This document shows positions 12,138 to 23,806 of a DNA stretch of 64,000 nucleotides, in pieces (position 1 is the stretch's first letter; each line of letters starts with the position of its first letter). The notes under the pieces are model-generated. The model was given only the letters and a program-made list of their open reading frames with translations. It made no database searches and was not told the DNA's origin. Origin of the DNA: Boesenbergia rotunda (Eukaryota; Streptophyta; Magnoliopsida; Zingiberales; Zingiberaceae); the NCBI GenBank assembly GCA_024364735.1, contig JAGFNQ010000706.1, positions 98,504 to 162,503 of the forward strand. Reading direction: 5' to 3'. The translations under genes and the position numbers were made by a program.

Positions 12138-12455
12138 CTCCCTAGTCTGTCCTTGAAATTTGGGCAACAAGTGGATGAGTCCGGATCTAAGCTCAAAATC
12201 ACCAGTCAACTCTGGATAAGCAATGCTGGAATACTGAAAAGTGTCATCTGGTGCTGCGAGTTCTTTCATGGTCTTCTGGTGGTCTGCCATGATAATGCTT
12301 GAATAAGTAGGAATAGTCTGAAGAGGAGGAATATTAATAGCCTCTGAACTTATGTCTTGGTTCCTCCTAGCTCTGAAAGTTCTCTCAATTTCAGGGTCAT
12401 ATCCTTCAAGATCACCACCTGCTGACCTGGTCATAAAATAAACAAATCGCAGCAA
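12138..12455 (-). pseudogene. gag: Athila-type Ty3/gypsy gag, N-terminal fragment
   Basis: The minus-strand frame encodes an N-terminal Athila gag: an acidic lead with EYDPEIE-like GYDPEIERTFR, then MADHQKTMKELAAPD and the conserved FELRSGLIHLLPKFQG block. The reading frame ends at the junction with the 9915-12137 LTR, which was inserted just after this block. About 50 residues of the conserved region remain out of a family gag of several hundred. The family call comes from these remembered motifs. Confidence 0.8.
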
Positions 12456-12581
12456 ATGTATATGGAAAAATGAAACAGATAAAGTAAATCACAAGATATA
12501 GAGAGATAAGCACAAAAATTGAATCAAGAAAAATATAGCAATAAGCACACAAGCAAAAATCAAACAACTCAACTAGTGTGT

Positions 12582-12599
12582 TCCCTGACAACGACGCCA
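12582..12599 (-). promoter_or_regulatory. Athila primer-binding site (minus)
   Basis: In element orientation it reads TGGCGTCGTTGTCAGGGA, close to the TGGCGCCGTTGCC-type site of Athila elements, and lies six bases from the LTR at 12606. Confidence 0.82.
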
Positions 12600-12605
12600 A
12601 AAATT

Positions 12606-15123
12606 TGATGGATCCAAAAGAGGCTGTCATGAATGTGGGTCTCAAATTTAGATATTTGTAAAGTTGGAAACCCTTTTTGCTAACAAGAATAAAAATATAG
12701 TAAAGGGGTCACAGGTCGTATTTTTCCTAGGGCTAGTTAAGGTTGTTTGATTCAAGCTCGAGTTTATGTGTCGTCAAATATTTTTGGGTTTCAAATAAGA
12801 TTTGGGTTTGGATTGCAATTAAAAATGAAAATGCAATGAAAAGGAAAGAAAAATTAACTATGGAACTTAAGCTAAGTAATTCCAACTAATAAATTAAAAC
12901 AATTGGGAACTTAAATCTACCATTGCAAAGTAGCCAAACTTGGAGGACAAATTTGATATCAAATGCAAAACCAGATGCTAAGCAAAGTGAGTCAAAACAG
13001 TGCTGACATTTTCAATTAAAACTAATGTAGAAATTTTAAACCAAATTGCAGAAATGAAGCTTGATACTAATGCCGAAATGGAAATTAAAATTTAGAAATG
13101 AGCTAGATGTGAAGCAACCTGTTTTCAAGTTCAATAGCACACTGAAAGTAGCATTTAACTTGATACCAAACACTGCCTAAGCTGCACTTGATACAAAGTG
13201 CAGCATTGAGACAAACTTGATACCGAGAGAAGGAAACTTATGTGTCGAAAGCTGAACTAAATGCAGAACTATAAATTGATGTAAAGCAAATGACTTTGAA
13301 GCAAACAAATCAACTGCAAAATTCAGAAGCAATTGAATGCAGAAACGAATGAATGTGAAACAGAAATTCAGATCCCAACTGATATGCAAAAATGAATCAA
13401 ATGCAGAAATGAAAGGCAGAAAGGTAGAAATTGTGTGCAGAAATTCAGCTACAAATTGGATGCAAAGTCAAACAAAACACTGAAATCAAGTGCTCACATC
13501 TAATATTCAGATAAGGCTCAGAAAAGCTATGTTTACTCGACTCAATTTGCAGAAACTATCAACTGAAATTGCAGGAATAAAACTGATACGCAACCATTGA
13601 AACCAATACACAAACACACTTAGCTGAAAATGCAGAAATAAAACTGAATGCGAAACAAACTTAGATCAAATTCATTAGCACACTAAATGTTGTCTTTAAT
13701 ATCAAGAATTAAAACCAGACACAAATTGAATTCAAAGTAAGCTGCAAAATTAGAAACTAAGTTGATACGCAGGAACAGAGTTGATGCGCAGAACTGATAT
13801 CAAATTCAGAATTGATTCAAAGCGAAACAAGCTGATCTAAATGCAATTGTTCATTACACAAACAATCTAGCTAATAAGAGTGCAGCATTGAAACTCTAAT
13901 TAAGGCAGAAATGATTCAGAAGAGAAAACTAAGTTTAACTGATTCAAAATTCAGAAACTGTAATTGAATTGCAGAATTCGAAACTACTGCTAAGACAGAA
14001 ATTCACAAAGAGATTAAGCTCCGATCCCTTCCTTAGCTCGAGATCTTCTTGCCGTCACACAAGCGTGAGCCTCGAACCCCTTAGCTCAACAGATCGCTGA
14101 AAAATCTGTCCCCGTGATTGACTCAAACTCAAACTCTGCTCCCAGCTGAAAAACCAATCCGATCTCCTCGATCTTGATATGTTGGATTGTGATGATGGCT
14201 TGGTGATGATCAGAGCACTCCAGAGAACCCCCCGGCTAGCTCGGACTGATGAAAAGTGGAACAAACCGAGATCCAAGCGATCGAATAGCAGATCTGATGA
14301 AACCCTCAATCAACTCTGTTCTTGGGTGAATTTGAGTTGGAATCTTCACGGAGAAGAAGCCCCGGCGAACTAGAATCCGATCCTAGGTTGAAATCGAAGT
14401 GGTCACGCCCTCAGATGAAGAGAATTGAAGATGAAAACGAAGAACAGTGGAAAAAACTCGAAGAACTGAGCTCGGCGAAGAAGACGCGACACTGATCTGA
14501 AGAGGGAATTCTCCATTTAAACCTATGCCATTTAATTTGGACGGCTGAGATTGTTCAAAACTCATCCAACGGTTGATTCCTATCCGATCTGCATCAACCC
14601 TTCCAGATCTTTATCAGAGGTCAGGATCTGCCTCTCTGTAACTCGGATCTTCCGTATTTGCAACGGATGGCTCAGATCAATCTGATCTTTGAATGGACGG
14701 TCTAGATCCCTTTGATCTTGATCCAACTGCTGAATGATCTCTGATTTGGATGAAACCTTTAGATCTTGATCCAATTGCTTGATTAACCTTAACCCCAGCT
14801 CGGATTGCCTCAAAGTTCTCAGATGGCCTAGATCTAACCGTTTTTGAATCGAACGACCCATATTAGTCGATGCTTAATCACTCGATCCGGGTCCACTTCT
14901 GACTCAAGTTTGACCCAGCATGACCTAGGTCCATGATCCTTCCAAGCCTACAAAAGTAGATCAACAATTTAGTAGTAAAATAGTTCAAATGTATCAAGAT
15001 TTATAATAAGCCCAAAATAGAATAGATTCATGAAACCTAGGCTAAATTCAATATTAAGCAAGTAAAATATAGGGCAAACATAGATTTAAGAATCTGAAAT
15101 GATCAATAAAATAACACTTATCA
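12606..15123 (-). repeat. 5' LTR of Athila-type Ty3 element (2518 bp)
   Basis: Plus-strand ends are TGATGGATCC and ACACTTATCA, giving TGATAAGTGT...GGATCCATCA in element orientation. The stretch 12940-13990 is A-rich with many scattered copies of GCAGAAAT, a degenerate internal repetition. The LTR interrupts a Tat-type gag at 15124. Confidence 0.85.
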
Positions 15124-15439
15124 CTCCCCCCTCCTGTTGGGGGTGAATCTGGACCTCCTCGCTTTCGACCTCCCTCCGTTCCTCTTTAGGTCCCTCATCC
15201 TCTCGCGAGTCAGCGAGATTCATTTGTAGGGCTTCGTAGGACCTCGATAGGCCCTCTGGTGGGGCCCCACTGTGAGGATCTCCGGAGACCACGGGGATCT
15301 CCTCTTGCTCAGAACCCCCTCGCTGTGAAGTGGTTGGCTCCATTTGTTGCTGCTGGAGTGCCTCTTTGATGGCGTCGGCCACCAAGCTATCCAATTCCTC
15401 CTTTATCAGGACAAGGGGTTGTCCCGCCGGTTCTGTCAT
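15124..15439 (-). pseudogene. gag: Tat-type Ty3 gag, N-terminal fragment
   Basis: The minus-strand frame starts at ATG 15439 with MTEPAGQPLVLIKEELDSLV, then a Gln run and an acidic Glu/Arg-rich stretch. It is cut by the Athila LTR after about 105 codons. Its position just after a Tat-style primer-binding site and LTR supports gag; the sequence itself shows no globular domain. Confidence 0.65.
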
Positions 15440-15467
15440 CGGTGCTCCTTCTGGTGCTTTACTGGTT

Positions 15468-15484
15468 TCCCACAGATAGCGCCA
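15468..15484 (-). promoter_or_regulatory. Tat-type primer-binding site (minus)
   Basis: In element orientation it reads TGGCGCTATCTGTGGGA, matching the TGGCGCCGTCTGTGGGA form seen in plant Tat elements. Confidence 0.8.
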
Positions 15485-15488
15485 AACT

Positions 15489-16218
15489 TATTCCGGAAAG
15501 AATCGACGTCGACAGCCAGTCACCAGGGTTCAACCCCGTGCAGACGTTGACGCTAGAGGAGGAACTCCCACCCTGCAAGATTAACATGAGCATTAGGGGA
15601 ACACGCCGGAGGTTGTCTGGCGGAGCCCACTCCGACGCTCAAGTCAGTGCCTTTATCAAGGAGATGAAAAGAAGGCAAGGAAAGGGAGATATGGGAAACA
15701 GAAAGTGCGTAACCCCTTTACCGGAGGGGTTAGAGTACCTTTTATACTTGAGGTGACTGTTCCACGAGTCCCCACGATCTCCCCCACGTCCCCCCATCTT
15801 CGGCTACTGGATCGCCCTTGTAACCGCCACCGTAGTCATTAAATCTGAGCCGCTGCAAGGATGAAGGTGTCAACGACCGTGGATTATGGGTCATTATTAT
15901 CCCGTAGTTATTGGTGACCGTTATCCCTAGATCCGAAGATAGTGGGGACGTTACTTGAGGTTGAGTGCTCCTTGGGCTCCGCTACCCCGAGGTGATCTCG
16001 GGGACCTGCTTCCCGAGGTGATCTCGGGTAAGTGTCTTTTTGGCACGATCTTCAGGGCTATGTCTACTCGAGTTGACACAAGTCCCAAGAAGGTCTCGGG
16101 TAAACCCTTTCCTGAGAGGGTCTCGGGTGTACCGGAAAGATAGTCGTTCCGGCTCGGCAGATCTTGTCACGCAGCTTCTTCAACCCATGTGTCAGTCATA
16201 GGGTACTCAACCCCATCA
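15489..16218 (-). repeat. 5' LTR of Tat-type Ty3 element (~730 bp)
   Basis: In element orientation it begins TGATGGGGTTGAGTA and shares its layout with the plus-strand LTR at 52743-53463: the same start, several CCCGAGA/TCTCGGG blocks, and the GTTGGAGTGGGCTCCGCCGG-type segment near the 3' end. The inner boundary is approximate. It sits directly against copia-A RNase H sequence, so the Tat element inserted into copia-A; the candidate target duplication is CTTAC. Confidence 0.82.
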
Positions 16219-16229
16219 CTTACAATTAT

Positions 16230-17500
16230 TCAGATGGCTTTGTGCCCGGCCAATCGCTGATTGACTATCACAATGTATGCAGATTGTCGGCACGGGTTTC
16301 GGCCATCTCGGTACATCTTCTAAGAATTGTCGTAGTCATTCGACCTCTTCACCACATTTGTCAATAGCTACAAACTCAGACTCCATCGTGGATCTGGTTA
16401 TTACGATTTGCTTAGAAGATTTCCATGAAATGACTGCACTTCCTAGAGTGAATACATATGCACTAGTAGACATCGAGTCTTTTATGTCAGATATCCAATT
16501 CGCATCGTTGTATCCTTCGATAACAGCAGGATATCTCATATAGTGCAATCTATTTCTACGAGTATATCTCAAGTACCTCAGTACTCTTGTTATCCCTTTC
16601 TAGTGCTCAACACTGGGATTACTCGTGTATCTACTCAGTTTGCTCACTGCCTAGGCTAAGTCTGGTCTTGTACAATTCACCAAGTACACTAGACTTCCAA
16701 TCACTCGAGCATACTCTACCTGAGAGATACTTTCTCCTCGATTTTTCGATAGATGTTGACTTATGTCTATCGACGTTCGTGCCAACGCAATATCACCATT
16801 GGTGAATTTCTCAAGAATCTTGTCCACGTAATGGGACTGACTAAGAATAAATCCTTCAGCTGTTCTAAGAATTTTAATTCCGAGAATCACATCAACTAGA
16901 CCCATATCTTTCATGTCAAATCTTGAGTTTAACATGTCTTTCGTGGATTTGATTATCTAATCATTACTCCCAATGATAAGTATGTCATCTACATATAAGC
17001 ACAAGATGACAAAGTCATCTTCTGTAGCTTTCATGTAGACACATTTATCACATTCATTGAGTTTGAATCTACCTTCTTACATGACATTATCAAATTTCTT
17101 ATGCCACTGCTTCGGAGCCTGTTTCAAGCCGTATAAAGACTTCACCAATTTGCAAACCTGGTTATTCTGTCCTGGCACAGAAAACCCCTCAGGTTGCTCC
17201 ATGTAAATTCCTTCTTCAAATTTCGTTTAGAAAGGCTGTCTTTACATTCATTTGATATATTTCCATGTTCCATAGAGCAGCAATAGCCAACAACACTCTA
17301 ATGGAAGTTATTCTCAACACCGGAGAATACGTATCAAAGTAATCAAGGCCTTCTCGTTGTCGATAACATTTAATTACCAACCTTGCATTATACTTGTCAA
17401 TTATGCCGTCTGATTTTCTCTTCTTCTTGAAAATCCACTTACAACCTAATTGTTTACTCCCCGGAGGAAGGTCCACAAGTTCCCAAGTGTAATTTTGCAA
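16230..17500 (-). pseudogene. pol: copia-A reverse transcriptase and RNase H (degenerate)
   Basis: Ty1/copia RT copies element RNA into DNA and RNase H removes the template. Read on the minus strand, the order is the RT N-terminus (YTWELVDLPPGSKQLGCKWIFK near 17490; NVKTAFLNE near 17230), then the YVDD catalytic box near 16985, ILGIKILRT and LSQSHYVDKIL (16790-16890), and the RNase H block with [20 protein letters not shown] (16400-16470). Several frameshifts and stops separate these blocks, so it cannot make a full protein. It ends at the Tat LTR inside RNase H. Confidence 0.85.
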
Positions 17501-17508
17501 GATAGATT

Positions 17509-18670
17509 CTATCTCTGATGCAATTGTCTATTCCAGTGAGGTCCCTCAGAAGAGTTCACTACTTCTGAGTAGCTTTGGGGCTCACCTTCCAGTATGAAAG
17601 TGATAAAATCTGTTCCATAAGATTTTTTCACCCGAGCTCTATTACTTCGCCTAGGCGCAACCTCAACTGGTTCATCCTCTTCTTCTTCCTCTGATATTTC
17701 CTCCACCCGTTTTAAGGAGCTAGCATCCTCTCGGGTCTTATATGGAAACACATGCTTGAAGAATGAGGCATTTCTCGATTCTTTTATCGAGTTCTTGTGT
17801 ATATCCGGTAATTATGACTCATAAACACAAAACCGATATGCACTGCTGTTATGTGCATATTCGATAAATATGCAATCAACAGTTTTTGGTCCTATCTTAA
17901 TCCTTTTCGGATCAGACACAAAAACTTTGGCAAGACACCCCCACACTCGCAAGTATTTATAGGATGATCGTCTTTCATTCCACAGCTCATAAGGGCCCTT
18001 ATCTATTTTCTTCCGAGGGACCTTATTTAAAAGGTAATTAACTGTTAACACAGCTTCCCTCCACATGGAGTCTGGCAGTCCAGAGTTCAATAAAAGAGCA
18101 TTCATCATCTCCTTAAGAGTTCGATTCTTTCGCTCAGCTATCCTATTCTGCTGAGGGGTATAAGGAGTTGTTGTTTCGTGTCTAATCCCATGTTCAGCAC
18201 ACAACTCAGCGAATGTTGATACATATTCACCACCTCGGTCGCTTAATCTTCTTATTAAGTTGGTTTTCAACCTCATTCTTATAGAGAACGAATTTCTCTA
18301 TAGCTTCATCCATGTTTTTGAGAAGATACACATAACAATATTTTGTGTTATCATCTACAAAAGTAATGAAGTATCGATTCTCACCACGTGTCGGTGTACT
18401 TTTAAGGTCACATACGTCGGTGTGAATTAGGCCGAGTGGTTCGTTGCTTCTTTCAACGTGTTGAAAGGATGACCTTGTCAACTTCGCTTCAACATAAGTC
18501 TCACACTTGTGTTTTGGGTCAAGGTGGAATGTCGGTATGCTTTGAATATTTATTAGTCTACGTATCACATCGCAATTCACATATCCTAGTCTACCATGCA
18601 ACAAACATGAAGACTCAAGCATATAAGTGGAAGAGCTCTCAATTTTATTTATCTTAGGCCTAATGGCCAT
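17509..18670 (-). pseudogene. pol: copia-A integrase region (degenerate)
   Basis: The minus-strand blocks are a GAG-pre-integrase motif (LLHGRLGYVNCDVIRRL), CETYVEAKLTRSSF, the integrase core with HTDVCDLKS, RLSDRGGEYVSTF and QQNRIAERKNRTLKEMMNA (the DDE carriers), and the C-terminal KVWGCLAK-like RVWGCLAKVFVSDP. The linker between integrase and RT continues to about 17509 with EEEEDEPVEVAPRRSNRARV. Frame breaks occur near 18250 and 17810. The order protease-integrase-RT-RNase H is diagnostic for Ty1/copia. Confidence 0.85.
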
Positions 18671-18890
18671 TACACTGAGCTTGAACAGCCATCAGATACA
18701 TAGCCCTTTCCTACAAACATTCTATTCTTTGACAGTACAACTCTGTCTGACTCAAACACAATGCGAAAGCCATGCTTGCTTAATAATGATTCGGACACTA
18801 GATTCTTTCAAATCTCTGGAACATACAACACATTGGTTAGAGTGAGGTCCTTTCCCGAGGTCATCTTCAGCACCACCTTTCCTTGTCCCA

Positions 18891-19885
18891 TTATGCCCGA
18901 GGTTGCCGAGTTCCCCATGAACACTTGTCTCCACCAATTTCTTCAAAATTGTGGAGCAGTTCCTTATTGCAGCACACGTGTCTGGTAGCTCCAGTATCGA
19001 TCCACCATTGCCGCGAGATTGAACCCATCGGATTCAATTCGGAGACCATGACACAGAGGTCTTCCATTTCTGGTCCCTCGTTCAGGTTGGCCTCCTGCTT
19101 CTTCTTCGGTTTCTTGCATTTCGAAGATTTGTGGCCAACTCGGCCACAGTTGTAGCACTTCCCAGAGAACTTCTTAGTTATGCCTCCTCTAGGTCCCATT
19201 TGGATGATTTGGAATTCTTCCGTTTCGAGTTTTGTCCGTGCTCGACCACGTTGGCTTTTACAGTAGCCTGAGAGAATATATTTCTCTCTGAACCCTTGTT
19301 GTCTTCTTCGATGCGAAGTCTAACAACGAGTTCCTCTACGTTCATCTCCTTCCACTTGTGCTTCAGGTAGTTCTTGAAATCCTTCTAGCCGGGAGACAGC
19401 TTCTCAATAATGGCTACTACATGGAAGGTTTCACTCAAAACTATGCCTTCTGAGTGGATCTCATGTAGGACCACCCGAAGCTCCTGGACTTGGCTGATCA
19501 CTGTCTTGGAGTCAACCATCATGTAGTCCAGGAATTGGCCCACGATGAATTTCTTAGCCCCTGCATCCTCCGACTTGTATTTCTTGTCCAAGGATTCCCA
19601 CAGCTCCTTAGTCGTTCTCTTCGTGTTGTACACAGCATAAAGCGAGTCGGCCAGGCAGTTGAGGATGTAGTTTTGACATAGGTACTCAGAATGAGTCCAA
19701 GCCTCCACCTCAGCAACCTCAGCATGCTTGGGAGGGTTCTTAGTCAAGAACCGAGCCAGATTGAGTGTGGTCAGGTAGAAGAGCATCTTCTGCTGCCACC
19801 TCTTGAAGTTCAACCCAGTGAACTTCACTGGTTTTCCCCCATGGTTGATTGGGACAGTCCCAATCAGGGCGGAGGGGGCTTAGTG
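18891..19885 (-). pseudogene. gag: copia-A gag and protease (degenerate)
   Basis: The gag frame 19385-19828 shows [20 protein letters not shown], a copia gag signature, and ends near a stop after IIEKLSPG. A second frame (18891-19199) has a CCHC zinc knuckle CYNCGRVGHKSSKC and then the aspartic protease motif WWIDTGATRHVC, with the catalytic DTG intact. No in-frame ATG precedes the gag domain, since a TAA lies upstream, so the start is lost. Confidence 0.85.
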
Positions 19886-19949
19886 ATGAGTCTGTTTCAC
19901 CTCAACACTTCCGTGGCCATCTCAACAGAAACGAAGTATGTTTCAAGGC

Positions 19950-20796
19950 TGTTGGAGGAAATGCTCCTTTTTCCGGAGAGTTAATATAAAACTAAATTGA
20001 AATTACACAAATTTCAACTTATCTGTTGAGTGACCCGAGCTACCCTTTATGCAGAGTATAGAATCCCGAGATGAATTCCCGACCTGAATCTCCCGACCAG
20101 GTCTCGCCAGCTCCCGACCAACTCTCCCGGCCAATAGTGGAGAGGTGCTAAGGCCTGCGTAACGCAGTTTCCTTGAAACAGATTTGTCCTCCTCGTGCTT
20201 CGAGACTCCAATAGACGTCTGTCTTTCAGGATACAACAGTAGGACCACGGGCACAACGGAACACTGGTTGCTCGTGGCGAATTGAAGGAGTACCCGAACG
20301 CTATCAAGAGAAGTCGGGGAAGAGGGGGAAGAGAATCTATTCTCTCTATCTCTTTTGCTCTCGATCACGACCTATTTATATAGGCTCAGACCCCCGCAAT
20401 AATCAATGACCGAATTAACGTCATTTACTGCCAATTAACGCCCCGACCGGTCGGACATTCGATGCGCGCAGGTCGTGCATGCACACGAGTTCACTTGGTT
20501 CAGTATAAATCCGGGCCTTGGATTTGCACCCCCCCCCCTCCCCCTGCGCACTCACGCGTGAGAGAGAGCCTCTCCACTTGCATTTGTTCACAATTAACAT
20601 GCTTGTGAAACAATATAAATAAACAATTATGCCTTAAAATTCTCAATGTGGGACTAAAGCCCCACTCACAATTGAGTCTCTTTATTTTCCACCTCCCTTT
20701 CCATTCACTAGAAAATCCCAATGTGGGACTAAAGTCCCACTCCCCAAGGAGTTTCTTTCCTCCACACCTCCCTTTTCATCCACATGATATCCAACA
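19950..20796 (-). repeat. copia-A 5' LTR (847 bp)
   Basis: The plus-strand ends TGTTGGAGG and ATATCCAACA form a TGTTGGA/TCCAACA terminal inverted pair. A TATA box (TATTTATATAG, 20373-20383) lies in the middle for minus-strand transcription. A 75-bp spaced duplication of CAATGTGGGACTAAAG is at 20644 and 20719. The interior is truncated at 16219, so the partner LTR is absent. Confidence 0.85.
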
Positions 20797-22080
20797 GTTG
20801 TGACTAACGTGTAGGGAGAACGGATACAGACTTTGTCAGATTTTAATCTCCAGACCTCAAATAATAATATCGTACGCATTGATCATCAATCCATTCCATA
20901 GAAATTATACGGATAGATTTATATCCTCATGTTCACAGGGTTAGATTTCCACACTTCACTAGTAATATTATTTCATGTCCTCGTATATTTCACGACCTCT
21001 TCGTTGACAATCGATGACGGCGCAGTCGACAAGGCCGACTTCAAGGGTAGACAGTGTAGGCAGCTACCTAGGACCTCTCTATTTTAGGAGTCTCCATATT
21101 ATTTAGATTACTTATTAAATTTAATAATAAATTATTTTTTTACAATATAATTATTAGAACTACCTTAAATTAGGGTAAAAAAATATCAAACACTCATTAT
21201 ATATATAATTTTATTAATTATATTTTTTTTATTTTTCTCGTCTAATCATATACCTTTCATCTAAATTTAGGTTTAGACTTTTTATAGACTTTTAATTTTC
21301 AGAAGACGGCCAGCTGGGTCGGCGATCCACGTGATCTTTCTGAAACATGCAAATTAAAGATGCGCATTTGGGTCACTTTAAAAGATGCAAATTTCATCAA
21401 GGAACTCTATTTCTAAACAACGCACCGACCGGACCGTTCGGTTCGATATCGAACCTACAGCCAATCGGTCAACCAGCTGTTGCACGAAGCTGAAATGAAA
21501 TTACGACACCATTTACCGTGTTTATGATTGATGGATTTCATCATTTTCATATTTTCCTCATTTATTCTGCCACGTGTAGCATAATTCCAGATTCTGTGGA
21601 GTCACTCCAATGTGACATTCAAACAACCGGTGGTCGCCGTGGCTCCATTTCCACGTGATCTTTGTGAAACATGCATTCCATCACGTTTTGAAAACCGGAT
21701 CGGACATTAAATCGATCGGGATAAAAATTCAGAGGTTTAATAAAAATTCAGAGGTTTAAAAATTCAATCGATTTAACTAGAGATTCAATCGAAATATAAT
21801 CGATATATAATAAAGTATATATTAATATAAATATATGAAATTAATAACTTACCCAACTACATTCTTAAGTGGGGTAAATTTACAAATTTTAAATAAATAA
21901 ATAAATAAAATAAAATACAATACAATTAAAGCACATAAGCAATGCAGAAAAGCGAACATTGATCAATTAATCACAGAAACCGATGCGATGAGAAAACAAT
22001 TAATCACAGAATTGACTGTGATTAAGATTTAATTATTAATCATTAATACTTAATAGGTTGTGATACTTTTAGGCTTCAAT
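20797..22080. other. intergenic, AT-rich, no gene seen
   Basis: Nothing coding is visible. A 25-bp direct repeat around a G-box (CCACGTGATCTTTCTGAAAC at about 21327; CCACGTGATCTTTGTGAAAC at about 21650) is the only structured signal. Short AT-rich runs and an ATAA repeat (21890-21915) fill the rest. Confidence 0.6.
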
Positions 22081-22099
22081 CATAGAAGCGAAACTGGTG

Positions 22100-22400
22100 A
22101 CGCTGGCGACGATGGTGGAGACGCGGCGGCCGGTGACGCTGACGGAGGTGCGGTGGCTGGGGATGATGGCGGAGGCAGACGATGTTGGCGGAGACGCGAC
22201 GGCTAGCGACGCTGGCAGAGGTGTGGTGGTTGGGGACACTGGCGGAAGTGACGTGATGCAGCGACGCTGGTGGAGGCGCAGCGGTTGGCGACGCTGGCGG
22301 AGGCGCAGCTGCTGGCGACGCTGGCGGAGGCGCGGCGGCTGGCGACGCTGACGAAGTTGCGGCGGCTGGCGAGGCGACGCGGAGAGAAGGTGGAGCGACG
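22100..22400. repeat. GC-rich 27-bp minisatellite
   Basis: The unit GGCGACGCTGGCGGAGGCGC plus seven variable bases repeats with a 27-bp period at 22287, 22314 and 22341, with looser copies upstream. Because 27 is a multiple of three, it opens several spurious ORFs on both strands (LATLAEAQR-type or Ala/Pro/Ser-rich). I do not call a gene here. Confidence 0.75.
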
Positions 22401-23059
22401 CAAGCGAGAAGGCGAGGCGACAACGACGTTATTTATTTATTTTTTAAATAAGAAAGTAAACTCGCCAATAGCTCAGAACAGTGCAAGAAGGCCATCAAGT
22501 GTAGATTTGTCTTATAAAAAAAATCAAATCGGTTTAATCGGGTTGTCCGGTTCACCGGTTCCTCGTCGGTTCAGAACGGTTCATATCCGGTTTTTAGACA
22601 GTCGATTTTCAAAGTCAACTCGAACCGAAAATCCGATCGATTCCTAATTCAACTGGTCCGATCGCCCGATCCAATCCGATTCTCTTAACACGGCATTCCA
22701 CGAAGCCCACTCATTGTAAAATTTGTACAAGTAATCCGATAGGAAAAAAACTTAAGAATAATAAAATAAAAAATATATAAATACTTACTTTGTGCTACGA
22801 TCAAAATCATATTTATCATTATTTTTTATTTATTATCATTATTATAATTGTCGTAATATATTACTATACTATCATAATATTTTCATATATTATTTTGATC
22901 ATATATATAAATAGGTTGATTATTTTATAATAATTAATAATAATAATAATTAATTATTTTCTTTTTAATTACGTATTTATTTATTTATTTTTTCTTCTCT
23001 ATATGCCTACTCTTGTTCTCTACTCTGAAAGATTTTACGTTTTTGATTCAACCTCTCTA

Positions 23060-23061
<2 letters not shown>

Positions 23062-23134
<73 letters not shown>
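23062..23134. repeat. AT dinucleotide microsatellite
   Basis: An uninterrupted run of about 36 TA units. Confidence 0.98.
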
Positions 23135-23139
<5 letters not shown>

Positions 23140-23435
23140 TTAATAAAATATTGTATCAGATAGTAGATAAATTTAAAATGATTGATTCAGTTTTATGGAA
23201 GTTTCTTATCAATCACTAGGATAAATTGAAAAGTACTTGCGTACGTTTAGAAACTGAACATCCCTTCATGTCCTATTTGGAAATTTTTTTTTATAAAATA
23301 TATCGTAATTGAAGATGAATCGTGAATATTTAAAATAACGATTAATAACCCTGCTACTCCATCCTATCCCACGGGAGTTAATACTCATCCGGAAATATGT
23401 TTTTGCCACTTTGGATTTATTGGACGGTTAAATAG

Positions 23436-23505
23436 TGGCAAAAGACGAAACATTCGTCCTTAGCGTCTTCGTTAGCCTGGCAAAAGACGAAACATTCGTC
23501 CTTAG
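23436..23505 (+). repeat. 42-bp spaced direct repeat in P450 upstream region
   Basis: TGGCAAAAGACGAAACATTC followed by GTCCTTAG occurs at 23436 and again at 23478. It lies about 190-260 bp upstream of the TATA box, so it could be a duplicated promoter element or a transposon relic. Confidence 0.8.
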
Positions 23506-23698
23506 TATCTCCGTCTGTTCGTCCTAAGATTAATAGGAAGGAGATAAATTAAGATAATTGAAAATAATTGAGAAGGTAAGAATTTGGGAGGGGAGGCTTT
23601 AAGTTTACAAGATTGGACGGTTAAATAGCAACTTCGTGGAAGTTATCGAATTGTTGAATGCTTTGACCAAAAGGTGCAACCGGTGCAGGCGCTCGCAC

Positions 23699-23705
23699 TA
23701 TAAAA
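23699..23705 (+). promoter_or_regulatory. TATA box of CYP715-like gene
   Basis: TATAAAA lies 108 bp upstream of the first ATG. Transcription would start near 23730 and leave a leader of roughly 75 bases. Confidence 0.7.
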
Positions 23706-23806
23706 GTCGACAAAGTCGAAGGCCGGCAGTGCCAGAGAGAACGTACGTGCTTCGTATTGGAGCTAGCTAGTTGGTTGGCAATCCTTGACGTCCTTCTTCG
23801 TTGATC

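Larger units (their letters stand above)
16219..20796 (-). mobile_element. truncated Ty1/copia element (copia-A)
   Basis: This is the outermost visible layer of the nest: one LTR plus gag, protease, integrase, RT and part of RNase H in minus orientation. It is cut inside RNase H by the Tat element. The rest presumably lies beyond the window's left edge. Confidence 0.85.

Noticed and set aside
22076..22647. Ala/Pro-rich and Arg-rich ORFs in the GC island
   Set aside because: Products of a 27-bp repeat whose period is a multiple of three; composition is repeat-driven.
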